Shown here: in pieces, positions 63,111 to 64,000 of the stretch
How positions within the stretch are numbered: the first letter of the stretch is position 1
How the letters are laid out: every line of letters begins with the position of its first letter
Source of the DNA: Planctomycetaceae bacterium
GTDB taxonomy: Bacteria; Planctomycetota; Phycisphaerae; UBA1845; UTPLA1
NCBI GenBank assembly: GCA_006969385.1
Contig: CP030884.1
Span: 5,264,249-5,328,248, forward strand
Length of the DNA: 64,000 nt
Reading direction: 5' to 3'
Notes under the pieces: model-generated
What the model saw: only the letters and a program-made list of their open reading frames with translations
Database searches by the model: none
What the model was told of the DNA's origin: nothing
Position numbers and translations under genes: made by a program

Positions 63111-64000
63111 GTGTTTGCACGTGTTGATGTTCGCTTCATTCGAAATGCAACCGCCCTATTATTCACACTCCTCGCAGCCTTGACTTTTCCCACCCTTACC
63201 CGCGCGCACTCCATCGTCGTGCATTCCGGCACTGTGCAATGGGAAGGTAGCGAGCTTTGCATCCAACTCGGAGCTGATGCGCACGTACTGGAGCACGAAA
63301 CTAACGCGTTGGGCGAGAATTTATCCCCCACGCAGATGCTCGCGCGACTGGCACGCAGCATCATGGTGGTCGGTCACGAATCAGGACCGATACATTTGGT
63401 TCGCATCGAAACAACTGCATCGCCGGCCGGTGTAAAAACTTTCTATACGATTCCCCCATCGGTCAGTGCCGTCGCGCTGATTCACCAGACCGATCACCGC
63501 ACGCTCGGCCCGCTCGCACGCCAAATTCAACTCGGCCTTAAGCAACCCGACGGGACCATCGCGCGACACCTGCGATTAACGTCGCGCGGCAACCATGCTG
63601 TTCTACTGCGCGGCCAGCCGACCATCGAGCCGTCCGGCGTCGATCCCTTCGTTGAGCCCGTCATGCGAATTATCACCAGCCCCGACGGTTCAACATTGCA
63701 AATCGACTACCCAGCTCGTTTGTTGGCGACTTGGTCAGAGATGACGGCATTTGAAGCGAACTCCATCACGACGGCAGAGTTCGATCACTTGAGGCTATTC
63801 GTTCATGTTTGGGCCAACTCAAACATCTCGTTATTGGATCATCCGTCCGATTCGCAACACATGCCGCAAAAGCCGAGTTTCGAGATCATGTTGATCGACC
63901 CAACCGGCCAGAACATTACCCAGCCAATCGGCAAACCCGTCGCCACAGTCACGACGCGAATCCGCTGTATCATCAACTTGCCGAAGGTGGAAAACAAGAA
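63111..64000 (+). CDS. Unknown exported protein (3' end outside window)
   Basis: The frame with codons starting at 63111 is open to the end of the window, about 296 codons. GTG 63111 gives MFARVDVRFIRNATALLF, then a hydrophobic segment TLLAALTFPTLTRA, a signal peptide with cleavage near TRA-HS. A TTG at 63090 inside the family C repeat is an alternative start. The mature part begins HSIVVHSGTVQWEGSELCIQL and shows beta-rich, soluble sequence (LRLTSRGNHAVLLRGQP, TLQIDYPARLLATWSEMTAF, LRLFVHVWANSN). I recognise no family. It follows the mannosidase in the same direction by 110 bases. Confidence 0.6.
   Translation, partial: MFARVDVRFIRNATALLFTLLAALTFPTLTRAHSIVVHSGTVQWEGSELCIQLGADAHVLEHETNALGENLSPTQMLARLARSIMVVGHESGPIHLVRIETTASPAGVKTFYTIPPSVSAVALIHQTDHRTLGPLARQIQLGLKQPDGTIARHLRLTSRGNHAVLLRGQPTIEPSGVDPFVEPVMRIITSPDGSTLQIDYPARLLATWSEMTAFEANSITTAEFDHLRLFVHVWANSNISLLDHPSDSQHMPQKPSFEIMLIDPTGQNITQPIGKPVATVTTRIRCIINLPKVENK

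Overview
The window is GC-rich, gene-dense bacterial chromosome. I infer a member of the Planctomycetota, most likely a Phycisphaerae-like lineage. The reasons are a very large SecD-SecF fusion, two PEP-CTERM proteins, many small membrane proteins ending in a 'CGYDLTGNESG-CPEC' zinc ribbon, a GPP34-family protein, exported GH38 and GH30 glycosidases, and many dispersed extragenic palindromes. No rRNA, tRNA, CRISPR, transposase or phage gene was recognised, and the lineage call rests on gene content only.

Layout. 1-5.4 kb: secDF (5' end outside the window) and a LysM protein. 5.5-9.5 kb: a GT-C type glycosyltransferase, motA-motB and a PilZ protein. 9.8-14.1 kb: proS, then an accessory stretch with two unknown genes and a tandem nested-palindrome element. 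14.2-20.1 kb: a GH30 glycosidase, an ECF sigma factor with a putative calcium-binding anti-sigma partner, and the pntAA-pntAB-pntB transhydrogenase operon. 20.3-25.7 kb: a zinc-ribbon membrane protein, an FCP1-like phosphatase, a possible CsrA-like gene, the mlaE-mlaF-mlaD lipid-transport operon and a cobalamin adenosyltransferase. 26.3-26.7 kb: a promoter-structure-terminator unit that looks like an undescribed RNA gene. 26.7-31.4 kb: ten tandem, end-overlapping paralogs of small zinc-ribbon membrane proteins plus a decayed eleventh. 31.4-36.1 kb: GPP34 protein, two PEP-CTERM proteins, an acetyltransferase and a lipoprotein.

36.5-49.1 kb is one functional block: two NHL-repeat lipoproteins, three multiheme c-type cytochromes (24 haem motifs, one of them CX3CH), a predicted outer-membrane beta-barrel, and the System II cytochrome c maturation pair CcsA and ResB. 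This reads as a porin-cytochrome conduit for moving electrons across the outer membrane, encoded beside its own haem-attachment machinery. It is followed by a four-CBS protein, pyruvate:ferredoxin oxidoreductase with a dihydroorotate-dehydrogenase-like partner, and a globin-coupled histidine kinase with an NtrC-type sigma-54 activator. Together these suggest a redox-flexible or anaerobic life style with haem-based gas sensing. The window closes with a GH38 alpha-mannosidase and an exported protein cut by the right edge.

The best candidates for undescribed biology are the coupled zinc-ribbon array, the RNA gene candidate next to it, the porin-cytochrome block, and the nested-palindrome elements.
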